Shown: positions 1 to 6,391, counted from the first letter of the stretch. The stretch: 7,541 bases of DNA from Clostridiales bacterium UBA8960 (GCA_003482695.1 DMYC01000375.1:745-8285); one strand, 5' to 3'. A program made the numbers and translations. The notes: generated by a model from the letters alone, not told the origin.

Positions 1-11
1 CGACTTTATTA

Positions 12-50
12 ATGCTTATGACAAATATGTACGTGCATCATCACCCTTAG
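12..50 (+). CDS. hisL: putative his leader peptide (MLMTNMYVHHHP)
   Basis: The frame reads M-L-M-T-N-M-Y-V-H-H-H-P-stop, with CAT CAT CAC at 36-44 and TAG at 48-50. ATGs at 12, 18 and 27 are all in frame. No Shine-Dalgarno is visible in the 11 bases before ATG 12, and the frame is open to the window edge, so the true start may lie further upstream. The proposed role is not as a product: its translation senses charged tRNA-His. The stop codon sits at the 5' edge of RNA segment B, where a terminating ribosome would block B. Three His codons is fewer than the seven of enteric hisL but enough in principle to give a stall. The function is inferred from position, composition and the downstream structures; the start is uncertain. 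Confidence 0.75.
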   Translation: MLMTNMYVHHHP

Positions 51-80
51 AGTTTGTATCCATTGCGGATGCAAGCTCTA
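48..80 (+). promoter_or_regulatory. attenuator hairpin B:C (anti-pause arm)
   Basis: Bases 48-61 pair with 67-80 over 14 uninterrupted pairs, two of them G-U, around a 5-base loop. It begins at the leader peptide stop codon, so a ribosome waiting on the His codons would leave it free to form while a ribosome at the stop would cover it. It shares 67-76 with the next hairpin and excludes it. Confidence 0.75.
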
Positions 81-98
81 TTCGTGCTTGTGTCCGCG
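64..98 (+). promoter_or_regulatory. attenuator hairpin C:D (pause-type stem)
   Basis: Bases 64-76 pair with 86-98 over 13 uninterrupted pairs, three of them G-U, around a 9-base loop. It excludes both the B:C hairpin (shared 67-76) and the D:E hairpin (shared 91-98). When it forms, segment E is released to build the terminator. Confidence 0.75.
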
Positions 99-122
99 TA
101 CGAAGTAAACCGTGCGTAGACG
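91..122 (+). promoter_or_regulatory. attenuator hairpin D:E (antiterminator)
   Basis: Bases 91-102 pair with 111-122, giving 11 pairs of 12 positions including three G-U and a single C-A mismatch (95/118), with an 8-base loop. It uses 111-119 of the terminator left arm, so it cannot coexist with the terminator. It is the imperfect member of the set, as expected for a structure that must be outcompeted when C:D forms. Confidence 0.65.
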
Positions 123-147
123 ACCATCGCCTATGCACGGTTTTTTT
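107..147 (+). terminator. intrinsic terminator of the his attenuator (E:F)
   Basis: Bases 107-119 pair with 131-143 over 13 uninterrupted pairs (one G-U) around an 11-base loop. A run of seven T at 141-147 overlaps the end of the right arm. It lies 75 bases before hisG with the His-codon peptide upstream, so it is best read as a conditional terminator rather than the end of a previous gene. Confidence 0.88.
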
Positions 148-221
148 ATTACCCAAAAATAGCAGAGTGGTGAATAATTATTCAATAATTTGAAGAATAT
201 ACAGTTTGAGAAGGAGAGAAA

Positions 222-851
222 ATGTTAAAAGTCGGTTTAGCAAAAGGGCGAATTAGTGAAGATGCACGCATGATGCTGATTCATTTAGGGTTTGATGTAA
301 GTGAAATGGATCAATCGAGAAAATTGATATTTGAAAATTCGGATGCTTCGATTCATCTCGTTTTGCTCAAAGCGGCAGATATTCCCCTTTTTGTACAGGA
401 CGGGTCGCTGGATCTTGGGATTCTCGGGAAAGATTCTGTACTTGAAAGCGGTATGGACGACTGTGAAATTTATAGGCTTTCGTTCTCCAAATGCCGACTT
501 TGTATCGCAGGCCCCAAAGAACGCGTCCTTTTAAACAATGGGATTCGTGTGGCGACCAAGTATCCTGAAATCACAAAACAGATTATGAAAAAGAGAAACA
601 TCGATGCAACGATTATACAGCTTTCAGGATCGCTTGAACTAGCGCCTCTGATTAAACTTTCGGACGTGATCGTAGATTTGGTGCAGTCAGGTCAAACGTT
701 AAGAGAAAATGACCTAGAAGTATATGAGACTCTGATGGATATTTCGGCGACAGTCATCGCGAACTGCAAAAGTAGACGAACCAAGAAAATTGAAATTGCC
801 CTGTTCTTAGGGGTGTGCGCAAAATTGGAGGTGTTGAGTGAAGCGATTTGA
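222..851 (+). CDS. hisG: ATP phosphoribosyltransferase, short form
   Basis: HisG joins ATP and PRPP to make phosphoribosyl-ATP, the committed first step of histidine synthesis in the cytoplasm. The 209-residue protein starts with the LAKGR signature (6-10) and carries ADIPLFVQDGSLDLGILGKD (52-71), VATKYP (110-115) and the PRPP-binding segment DVIVDLVQSGQTL (148-160). It stops where the long enzymes begin their C-terminal histidine-binding domain (E. coli HisG is about 299 residues). This is therefore the short class, which is known to need HisZ for activity and feedback control. No hisZ is in the window. ATG 222 is set by AAGGAG at 211-216. The gene is first after the attenuator and overlaps hisD by 14 bases. 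Confidence 0.96.
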   Translation: MLKVGLAKGRISEDARMMLIHLGFDVSEMDQSRKLIFENSDASIHLVLLKAADIPLFVQDGSLDLGILGKDSVLESGMDDCEIYRLSFSKCRLCIAGPKERVLLNNGIRVATKYPEITKQIMKKRNIDATIIQLSGSLELAPLIKLSDVIVDLVQSGQTLRENDLEVYETLMDISATVIANCKSRRTKKIEIALFLGVCAKLEVLSEAI

Positions 852-2109
852 CCAAAAGACGTTGGACGCACTTTTCAAAGGGCTAAAACAGCGAAAAACA
901 AGACAAGGCACGGGCCTTTTTGCAGAAGTCAGTCCATTAATCGAAAAAGTGATATCAGGTGGGGACAAAGCACTCTTTGAATTGACAGCACGGTTTGACG
1001 GTGTCCATTTGAATCAATTGCGGGTTGATCCTATCGAGATGAAACAAGCTTATGATCGAGCGGATCGACTTTATATAGACGCACTGGAGCAAGCGATCGT
1101 GAACATTCGAAAATTTCACTTGCCTCAAGTGATTCAGCCGTATTGTCTTAAGGAAGATGGCAAGCAAATGGGACAGCGCATTTTACCTATCGAAAGAGTA
1201 GGTGTCTATGTTCCGGGTGGTGAAGCATCGTATCCATCCACTTTACTCATGAATGTCATTCCCGCTCAAATCGCGGGTGTAAATGAAATCGTGATCGTGA
1301 CGCCTCCTCCAAAAAGTCCAGAAAAGCGCGATTCCATTTTAGTGGCGGCTCATATGCTTGGCATCCGTGAAATGTATTTGGTGGGTGGCGTACAAGCGAT
1401 AGCGGCACTTGCCTATGGCACGGAGACGATCGAGCCAGTGGATAAAATTTGTGGACCTGGCAACAAATATGTCAGTACGGCTAAGAAAATCGTCTTTGGC
1501 GATGTCGCCATAGACATGATTGCTGGACCGAGTGAAATTTTAATTCTATCGGATGGATCAAAACCCATTTCCTACATCGCAGCCGACATGATTGCTCAGC
1601 TTGAACATGATTCTGAAGCAATGGCGATACTGCTTACGACATCTTTAACGGAGTGGCAATCGATACAGGGTGAAATGGATGTTCAACTTTCGAAGCTGAA
1701 AAACCAAGGCATCGTGTCCGAGGCATACAAAGATAATGCTTATGCGGTTCTTTGCGACAGTGTACAGAACATGATCGCACTCTCGAATCGAATTGCACCG
1801 GAACATCTTGAGCTTATGATAGAAAATCCGGAGGAAATCCTCGAATGCATCTCGAGTGCAGGGGCCATCTTTTTAGGTGCTTACACGCCAGAAACGCTAG
1901 GCGATTACATGGCTGGGCCCAATCATACGTTACCCACCACAGGAAACGCAAGATTTGCCTCTCCACTGGGCACTTATGATTTTCAAAAGCGCATCAACTA
2001 TTTGTATTACGATAAAAAGGCACTTTCAGAAGTGCGTGATTTGCTAATAAAATTTACTGAGAAAGAAGGTTTACCGGGACATGGAAGAGCGGTTGAGATC
2101 AGAGTATAA
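838..2109 (+). CDS. hisD: histidinol dehydrogenase
   Basis: HisD performs the last two oxidations, L-histidinol to histidinal to L-histidine, with NAD+ and a zinc ion. The 423-residue protein matches the usual length (E. coli 434). The motifs run in order: VGVYVPGGEASYPSTLLMN (121-139), GGVQAIAALAYG (183-194), CGPGNKYV (205-212), AGPSEILIL (229-237). The expected zinc ligands are present as Q254, H257 (AQLEHD), D356 (GDYMAGPNH) and H415 (GLPGHG), with the catalytic E322-H323 pair in RIAPEHLE. The start is GTG 838, supported by GGAGGTG at 827-833 and lying within the end of hisG. The termination codon is inside hisC, so translation is probably coupled on both sides. Confidence 0.97.
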   Translation: MKRFDQKTLDALFKGLKQRKTRQGTGLFAEVSPLIEKVISGGDKALFELTARFDGVHLNQLRVDPIEMKQAYDRADRLYIDALEQAIVNIRKFHLPQVIQPYCLKEDGKQMGQRILPIERVGVYVPGGEASYPSTLLMNVIPAQIAGVNEIVIVTPPPKSPEKRDSILVAAHMLGIREMYLVGGVQAIAALAYGTETIEPVDKICGPGNKYVSTAKKIVFGDVAIDMIAGPSEILILSDGSKPISYIAADMIAQLEHDSEAMAILLTTSLTEWQSIQGEMDVQLSKLKNQGIVSEAYKDNAYAVLCDSVQNMIALSNRIAPEHLELMIENPEEILECISSAGAIFLGAYTPETLGDYMAGPNHTLPTTGNARFASPLGTYDFQKRINYLYYDKKALSEVRDLLIKFTEKEGLPGHGRAVEIRV

Positions 2110-3148
2110 ATGGCTGTTGGATGTCAATGAAATGGCATTTGACCCCATAGATGAAAGGCGGTTGATTGAGACCATCAAGGGTGTGAATCGCTATCCGGAT
2201 TCTGGCGGTAAAACGCTCAGAACCAAACTCGCGTCACTCGTCAGGCAGACAGTGAAAGGCGCGGGATGGGTAGAACCAGATCATTTGATTTTAGGTAATG
2301 GCTCTGATGAAGTCCTAAAGCTGATTCTTGAAGGGCTGTTAAGTCAAGGAGACAGCATCCTGATTCCAGAACCGACGTTCAGCGAGTATGAACGGCTAGC
2401 TCAAATCACGAGAACAAATGTTGTGAAAATGGCCTTTGACCTAGAGGGGTTTGATGCGTGTAGATTGATTGAATCGATTAACCGAACAAAAGCGAAGCTG
2501 ATCTTTCTCTCAAACCCCAATAACCCTACTGGCAGTTTCCTAAGTGCCCAGAGCATTCAGAGAATCGCAAATGAGACGGAAGCCTTAATCGTCGTCGATG
2601 AAGCATACGGTGATTTTGCCGGTGAGAGTGCCATCAGCTGCATTAAGGGGAACCCCCGCATCATCATCGTTAGAACGCTTTCGAAAGCTTATGGACTTGC
2701 TTCGCTTCGAATCGGATTTCTCATCGCAGATCAGGCGGTAGTCAGTAAATTGATTCCGTACAAAATGACCTACAACATCTCTGGCGTTTCGGAGTCAATC
2801 GCGATCGATGTTCTAAGAGATATCGGTTTTGCAAAAGGGTACATCAAAACAATGGAAAAGGTAAGGCAAAACGCTCTGGATTTGCTTACAAAAGTCAAAG
2901 GCATCACCGTTTTTCCGAGTAGGGCAAACTTCGTACTAATCAAAATCGAGAGTGAAAGGTGCTACAAGACGCTGTATGAATCTCTGGAAGCCGCATCGAT
3001 GCGCGTTAGATGGTTTAACCACCTCAGCGACAGTGAAATCCTTTTGGGATGCGTTCGCCTTACATTGACATCGGATGAAGATTTTATGGTTTTTTATCGC
3101 ATTTTAATAAAATCAATGGAGGAAGAAAGATGTGACTCGAATGTATAG
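2081..3148 (+). CDS. hisC: histidinol-phosphate aminotransferase
   Basis: HisC moves an amino group from glutamate to imidazole-acetol phosphate, giving histidinol phosphate, with PLP (fold type I). Visible are LDVNE (13-17), RYPD (37-40), LGNGSDEVL (71-79), NPNNPTG (145-151), VDEAYGDF (172-179) and SKAYGLASLRIG (201-212), where K202 is the expected PLP lysine and R210 binds phosphate. The substrate-carboxylate arginine is R326. At 355 residues the overall length is normal, but the stretch before LDVNE is short. ATG 2081 has only a weak SD 11 bases away (GAAGG 2065-2069). TTG 2093, four codons later, has GGAAGAG just before it and cannot be excluded. The overlap with hisD is 29 bases, the longest in the operon. 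Confidence 0.94.
   Translation: MEERLRSEYKWLLDVNEMAFDPIDERRLIETIKGVNRYPDSGGKTLRTKLASLVRQTVKGAGWVEPDHLILGNGSDEVLKLILEGLLSQGDSILIPEPTFSEYERLAQITRTNVVKMAFDLEGFDACRLIESINRTKAKLIFLSNPNNPTGSFLSAQSIQRIANETEALIVVDEAYGDFAGESAISCIKGNPRIIIVRTLSKAYGLASLRIGFLIADQAVVSKLIPYKMTYNISGVSESIAIDVLRDIGFAKGYIKTMEKVRQNALDLLTKVKGITVFPSRANFVLIKIESERCYKTLYESLEAASMRVRWFNHLSDSEILLGCVRLTLTSDEDFMVFYRILIKSMEEERCDSNV
3118..3124 (+). promoter_or_regulatory. hisB Shine-Dalgarno, selects GTG start
   Basis: GGAGGAA at 3118-3124 lies 9 bases (after GGAGG) before GTG 3132 and 18 before ATG 3141, which favours the GTG. An ATG at 3130, ideally spaced, is followed directly by TGA and so is a bare start-stop pair. Confidence 0.7.
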
Positions 3149-3704
3149 AAAGACAAATGAAACCGAAATTACAATAGGGCTTGAGATGACCTGTGAAAAG
3201 GATACGGCATTAAACCTGAACTCAGGGGTTCCTTTTTTTAACCATATGCTACACGCGATGCTGTTTTTTACAAAATTGAGTGCGGATATCGAGTGCATCG
3301 GCGATTTAGATGTCGGTACGCATCACAGCCTAGAGGATATTGGGATACTCATGGGAGAGGCGATTAAAGGCATTTATAGTGAAATGCGGGGGTTCAACCG
3401 TTATGCATGTGCGCTGATGCCGATGGATGATGCGCTCGTCAGGGTGGTGCTAGACATCAGCGGGCGGCCATATTTTGTCTTAGAGGGGCTCGATCAAAAT
3501 AGCCTCAGTGAACTGCAGCAATCTTTAATCGAGTTTTTACATGCATGTTGTGTCAATGCAAGAATGACGGTTCACATCGATGTGATTCGCGGATTTAATC
3601 GGCATCATATTTTCGAAGCGCTTTTTAAAGCGTTTGGCAAAGCGCTCGGTGAAGCGTTGACAGAAAAACAAAGTATTATGAGCACAAAGGGGGTAATCGG
3701 ATGA
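3132..3704 (+). CDS. hisB: imidazoleglycerol-phosphate dehydratase (monofunctional)
   Basis: HisB removes water from imidazole glycerol phosphate to give imidazole-acetol phosphate, using two Mn ions in a large oligomer. The 190-residue protein contains only the dehydratase domain. It lacks the N-terminal phosphatase domain of the enteric fusion. The metal ligands expected for the family are all visible: H38 (FFNHML), H64-H65 and E68 (HHSLED), H148, and H158-H159 and E162 (HHIFE). The C-terminal STKG motif is at 184-187. One family position is altered: N37 stands where FFDHML normally has Asp. GTG 3132 is the chosen start; MYRKTNETE from ATG 3141 is the alternative. It overlaps hisC by 17 bases and hisH by 4 (ATGA). 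Confidence 0.95.
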   Translation: MTRMYRKTNETEITIGLEMTCEKDTALNLNSGVPFFNHMLHAMLFFTKLSADIECIGDLDVGTHHSLEDIGILMGEAIKGIYSEMRGFNRYACALMPMDDALVRVVLDISGRPYFVLEGLDQNSLSELQQSLIEFLHACCVNARMTVHIDVIRGFNRHHIFEALFKAFGKALGEALTEKQSIMSTKGVIG

Positions 3705-4303
3705 TCGCAATCGTAGATTATGGCAGTGGCAACATTCGGAGTCTAATCAATGCACTTAAAAGTGAGGAAGTGATTCTAACAGCGGATCCTGGGGTCTTAA
3801 GCGCAGCGAAATTCATCGTTTTACCCGGTGTAGGCGCGTTTGGATACGCGATGGCACAACTTGAGGAAAAAAACTTAATCCACGTATTAAAAGCCTTAAA
3901 CGCGGAAAAGAAAAAAATGGTCGGGATTTGTCTCGGGATGCAACTGTTTTATGAGCGTAGTGATGAGCACGGCATTCATGAAGGGCTTGGTTTTCTTAAA
4001 GGCAAGATCAAGGTTTTGCCGGATACAGTTAAAAAACCGCATATCGGATGGAATAAACTGATCGTTGGTAAAGAGGATTCTCTGTTGACAAAGGGTCTTA
4101 AGACAGATGATTTTGCCTATTTTGTCCATTCCTATTATGCCGATGACATTTCCACTGACAGTGTGGTTGCATCCACTGGATATGGCATAAGCGTACCAGC
4201 CATCGTCCATCAAGACAACCTGGTTGGGTATCAGTTCCATCCTGAAAAGAGTGGACAAGTGGGTAAGCTTTTACTTGATAATTTGAAGGAGTGTTTTGGA
4301 TGA
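3701..4303 (+). CDS. hisH: imidazole glycerol phosphate synthase, glutaminase subunit
   Basis: HisH hydrolyses glutamine and sends the ammonia through the partner HisF to build the imidazole ring. It is a class I glutamine amidotransferase. The 200 residues show the N-terminal IVDYGSGN (4-11), the oxyanion-loop LPGVGAFG (41-48), the nucleophile C77 in GICLGMQ, and the H180/E182 pair in QFHPEKSG, completing the triad. PHIGWN (113-118) is also typical of HisH. Length is normal (E. coli 196). ATG 3701 overlaps the hisB stop as ATGA, with an AAGGGGG ribosome site about 8 bases before. HisF, its partner, is two genes downstream, separated only by hisA. Confidence 0.97.
   Translation: MIAIVDYGSGNIRSLINALKSEEVILTADPGVLSAAKFIVLPGVGAFGYAMAQLEEKNLIHVLKALNAEKKKMVGICLGMQLFYERSDEHGIHEGLGFLKGKIKVLPDTVKKPHIGWNKLIVGKEDSLLTKGLKTDDFAYFVHSYYADDISTDSVVASTGYGISVPAIVHQDNLVGYQFHPEKSGQVGKLLLDNLKECFG
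4285..4291 (+). promoter_or_regulatory. hisA Shine-Dalgarno, selects ATG 4300
   Basis: GAAGGAG at 4285-4291 lies 8 bases before ATG 4300. An in-frame GTG at 4291 would overlap this site and so is very unlikely to be the start. Confidence 0.85.
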
Positions 4304-5016
4304 AAGTGATTCCAGCCATAGATCTAATGGATGGCAAAGTGGTTAGGCTATATCAAGGACAATTTGATGCGATGACCATCTATCATGATGATCCTTTTGA
4401 GATGGCGAGACGGTTAATGGAAATGGGCGCAAGTCAAATTCACATCGTCGATTTGGATGCAGCAAGGCAGCGCAAATCGAATAACCGCGAGGTCATAAAA
4501 CGCATGGCAGGGTCGAGCGAAATCAATGTCCCTTTACAAGTGGGTGGTGGCGTCAATTCCTTGAAAGTCGCAGGGGAACTTCTAAGTGCAGGTGTTGAAC
4601 GCATCGTAGTGGGGTCGCTACTTTTCAGTGATGAGGATGTGTTCCATGATTTGATAAAGTCAGTTGGTGAAAAAGTCGTACTGGCACTTGATATAAAAGA
4701 GGACATTATCCGAACAGACGGATGGCGCAATAAGACAGGCATCAGAATTGCTGACGTGGTGAAGCAGGACTGGATTCATAAGCTGCATGCCGTCATGGTG
4801 ACGGATATAAGCGTGGATGGCTCTTTATGTGGCCCTAACCTCTTATTGATGAGGGCGTTAAAGGAAGCATATCCCCTAAGGTGGATTGCCTCAGGTGGTG
4901 TAAACCGTTATGAAGATTTACTTGCGTTAAATCAAATCGGCGTATATGGCACAATATTAGGCAAATCAATCTATGAAGGTTTGATTTTAAATTTGAAGGA
5001 CATAGAGGTGAAATGA
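4300..5016 (+). CDS. hisA: ProFAR isomerase (phosphoribosylformimino-AICAR-phosphate isomerase)
   Basis: HisA opens the aminoaldose ring of ProFAR to the aminoketose PRFAR by an Amadori rearrangement, in a (beta/alpha)8 barrel related to HisF. From ATG 4300 the protein is 238 residues and begins MKVIPAIDLMDGKVVRLYQG, the standard opening. The first catalytic acid is D8, and the second-half acids are D131 (LALDIKE) and D169 (VTDISVDG). Phosphate-binding loops are seen at VGGG (81-84), VVGS (103-106), SGG (198-200) and GTILGKSIYEG (217-227). The start overlaps the hisH stop as ATGA. Nothing suggests the dual HisA/TrpF (PriA) type, but that cannot be settled by eye. Confidence 0.95.
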   Translation: MKVIPAIDLMDGKVVRLYQGQFDAMTIYHDDPFEMARRLMEMGASQIHIVDLDAARQRKSNNREVIKRMAGSSEINVPLQVGGGVNSLKVAGELLSAGVERIVVGSLLFSDEDVFHDLIKSVGEKVVLALDIKEDIIRTDGWRNKTGIRIADVVKQDWIHKLHAVMVTDISVDGSLCGPNLLLMRALKEAYPLRWIASGGVNRYEDLLALNQIGVYGTILGKSIYEGLILNLKDIEVK

Positions 5017-5786
5017 TGAAAAATAATTTAGCGAAACGTATAATTCCGTGTCTAGACATTGAAAATAGACGCGTGGCAAAAGGCACTCGTTTTGTAGATG
5101 TGAAGGAAGTGGGCGATCCAGTGGCGCTCGCAAAATATTATGAAGCTCAAGGTGCGGATGAACTTGTGCTTTACGACATTGGTGCAAGTGTGGAAATGCG
5201 TTCGAACTTTCTGGAGCTCGTTTCGGAGATTGCGGCTACCATCAACATCCCATTTACAGTGGGAGGCGGCATAAGGAGTGCCAATGATGTGTACCTCGCA
5301 CTTATGAGCGGTGCAGATAAAGTTTCTATCAACACAGCGGCGATCATGTCTCCAGAAATACTAAGCGAAAGTGCCCGTAGGTTTGGAAATCAATGCATCG
5401 TCGCATCGATCGACACGAAATACACCGATGGCGATTACTTCGTATATATTTATGGTGGAAGAAGTAAAACGCCTTATCGCGCCGTGGAGTGGGCGATAAA
5501 ATGCGAAGCGCTTGGCGCTGGCGAACTCGTCATCAATGCCATCGACCAAGATGGCGTGAAACTTGGGTATGACTCAGCCCTTCTAAAAAGGATAACAGAA
5601 GCGGTGAATATTCCTGTGATTGCATCTGGAGGTGCGGGGAGCATACAGGACTTCGTCGATCTGGTTAAAAGTGAAGCAGCGGATGCCGCCTTGGCAGCGA
5701 GTGTCTTTCATTTTAAAACGGTGGACATCGATGCCCTTAAGAAAAGTTTGTCACGAGAAGGCATATTGGTTAGGGAGAGCTTATGA
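5013..5786 (+). CDS. hisF: imidazole glycerol phosphate synthase, cyclase subunit
   Basis: HisF uses ammonia from HisH to convert PRFAR to imidazole glycerol phosphate and AICAR, the latter feeding purine synthesis. The 257 residues form the usual barrel. The catalytic acids are D15 (IPCLDI) and D134 (ASIDTK), with K23. The ammonia-channel gate residues known from Thermotoga HisF (R5, E46, K99, E167) align with R9, E50, K103 and E171. Phosphate loops appear as GGGIRS (84-89), INTAA (106-110) and SGGAGS (205-210). In strand 6 the common TS-D-DGTK motif reads NAIDQDGVK (175-183), a departure noted under findings. Translation may begin at ATG 5013 (ATGA overlap) or ATG 5016 (SD AGAGGTG better spaced). 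Confidence 0.95.
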   Translation: MMKNNLAKRIIPCLDIENRRVAKGTRFVDVKEVGDPVALAKYYEAQGADELVLYDIGASVEMRSNFLELVSEIAATINIPFTVGGGIRSANDVYLALMSGADKVSINTAAIMSPEILSESARRFGNQCIVASIDTKYTDGDYFVYIYGGRSKTPYRAVEWAIKCEALGAGELVINAIDQDGVKLGYDSALLKRITEAVNIPVIASGGAGSIQDFVDLVKSEAADAALAASVFHFKTVDIDALKKSLSREGILVRESL

Positions 5787-6391
5787 CCGTAGATGTTGAG
5801 CGTTTAAAATATGATGAGAACGGGCTATTGCCATGCATAGCGTATGATGTGATGACTAAAAAAGTGTTGATGCTTGCTTACATGGACAAAGAGGCGGTTA
5901 AACAGACGCTGGAAACGGGCGAAGTCACTTATTTTTCAAGATCGAGACAGAAGTTGTGGACAAAGGGAGAAACATCGGGAAACAAGCAGGTATTAAAGGC
6001 TTTGAGAGTGGATTGTGACGAGGATGCACTTCTCGCAGAAGTGATTCAGACCGGGGTTGCATGTCATACTGGAGCCTACTCCTGCTTTTATCCAGAAAGG
6101 GGTGAGTCAGAAAACAGATACGATGTGCTTACGGCTTTAATAAAAACGATAAGGGATAGAAAAAACGCGCCAAAAGAAGGTTCCTATACAAATTACTTGA
6201 TGACGCAAGGCCTGGATAAAATACTCAAAAAGATCGGCGAAGAAGCGACTGAGGTGGTGATCGCATCGAAAAACGGACCAGATGAAGTCATAAGTGAAAC
6301 AGCGGATTTGCTTTATCATATATTCGTATTGCTTGAAAAGATGGAGATCGATTTCAACCGCGTTTTACTAAAGCTTGATGAAAGGCGGTAA
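5783..6391 (+). CDS. hisIE: bifunctional phosphoribosyl-AMP cyclohydrolase / phosphoribosyl-ATP pyrophosphohydrolase
   Basis: This fusion carries out steps 2 and 3: HisE splits pyrophosphate from phosphoribosyl-ATP, and HisI opens the adenine ring to give ProFAR. Residues 1 to about 108 are the HisI domain, with SRSRQKLWTKGETSGN (52-67), the metal-binding DCDED (78-82), and C94-H95 and C101 in ACHTGAYSCF (93-102). Residues from about 113 to 202 are the helical HisE domain, with SYTNYL (134-139), KKIGEEATEVVIA (149-161) and the E-x-x-DLLYH segment (172-179). The length equals that of the enteric fusion (about 203). ATG 5783 overlaps the hisF stop as ATGA, with GGGAG five bases upstream. It is the last his gene, and no clear terminator follows. 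Confidence 0.96.
   Translation: MTVDVERLKYDENGLLPCIAYDVMTKKVLMLAYMDKEAVKQTLETGEVTYFSRSRQKLWTKGETSGNKQVLKALRVDCDEDALLAEVIQTGVACHTGAYSCFYPERGESENRYDVLTALIKTIRDRKNAPKEGSYTNYLMTQGLDKILKKIGEEATEVVIASKNGPDEVISETADLLYHIFVLLEKMEIDFNRVLLKLDERR

Larger units (their letters stand above)
12..147 (+). promoter_or_regulatory. his operon leader: leader-peptide transcription attenuator
   Basis: The whole element has the layout of a ribosome-mediated attenuator. A short frame with three tandem His codons (36-44) ends at UAG 48-50. It is followed by segments that can pair in two exclusive sets: B:C (48-61/67-80) with D:E (91-102/111-122), or C:D (64-76/86-98) with E:F (107-119/131-143 plus U tract). I found these pairings by hand. 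By analogy with the enteric his attenuator, a ribosome stalled on His codons would leave B free, allowing B:C and D:E to form and transcription to continue into hisG. A ribosome reaching the stop codon would cover B, so C:D and the terminator form. No T-box consensus (a GGUACC-like antiterminator bulge) is present. The 5' end and promoter lie before the window. Confidence 0.85.

Noticed and set aside
2..194. Open frame running from the window edge to a TGA at 192-194
   Set aside because: It runs through the terminator stem and U tract and has no recognisable domain. The His-codon frame plus structured leader explains the region better.
1..221. T-box riboswitch
   Set aside because: No GGUACC-type antiterminator bulge or stem I signature is visible, while tandem His codons and a chain of alternative stems are.
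955..1167. Minus-strand open frames inside hisD and the other his genes
   Set aside because: They lie opposite well-supported genes, lack ribosome sites and have no recognisable protein features; they are shadows.
4291..4299. GTG 4291 as the hisA start
   Set aside because: The codon overlaps the ribosome-binding site of ATG 4300, and the HisA family begins at the MKVIPAIDL of the later start.
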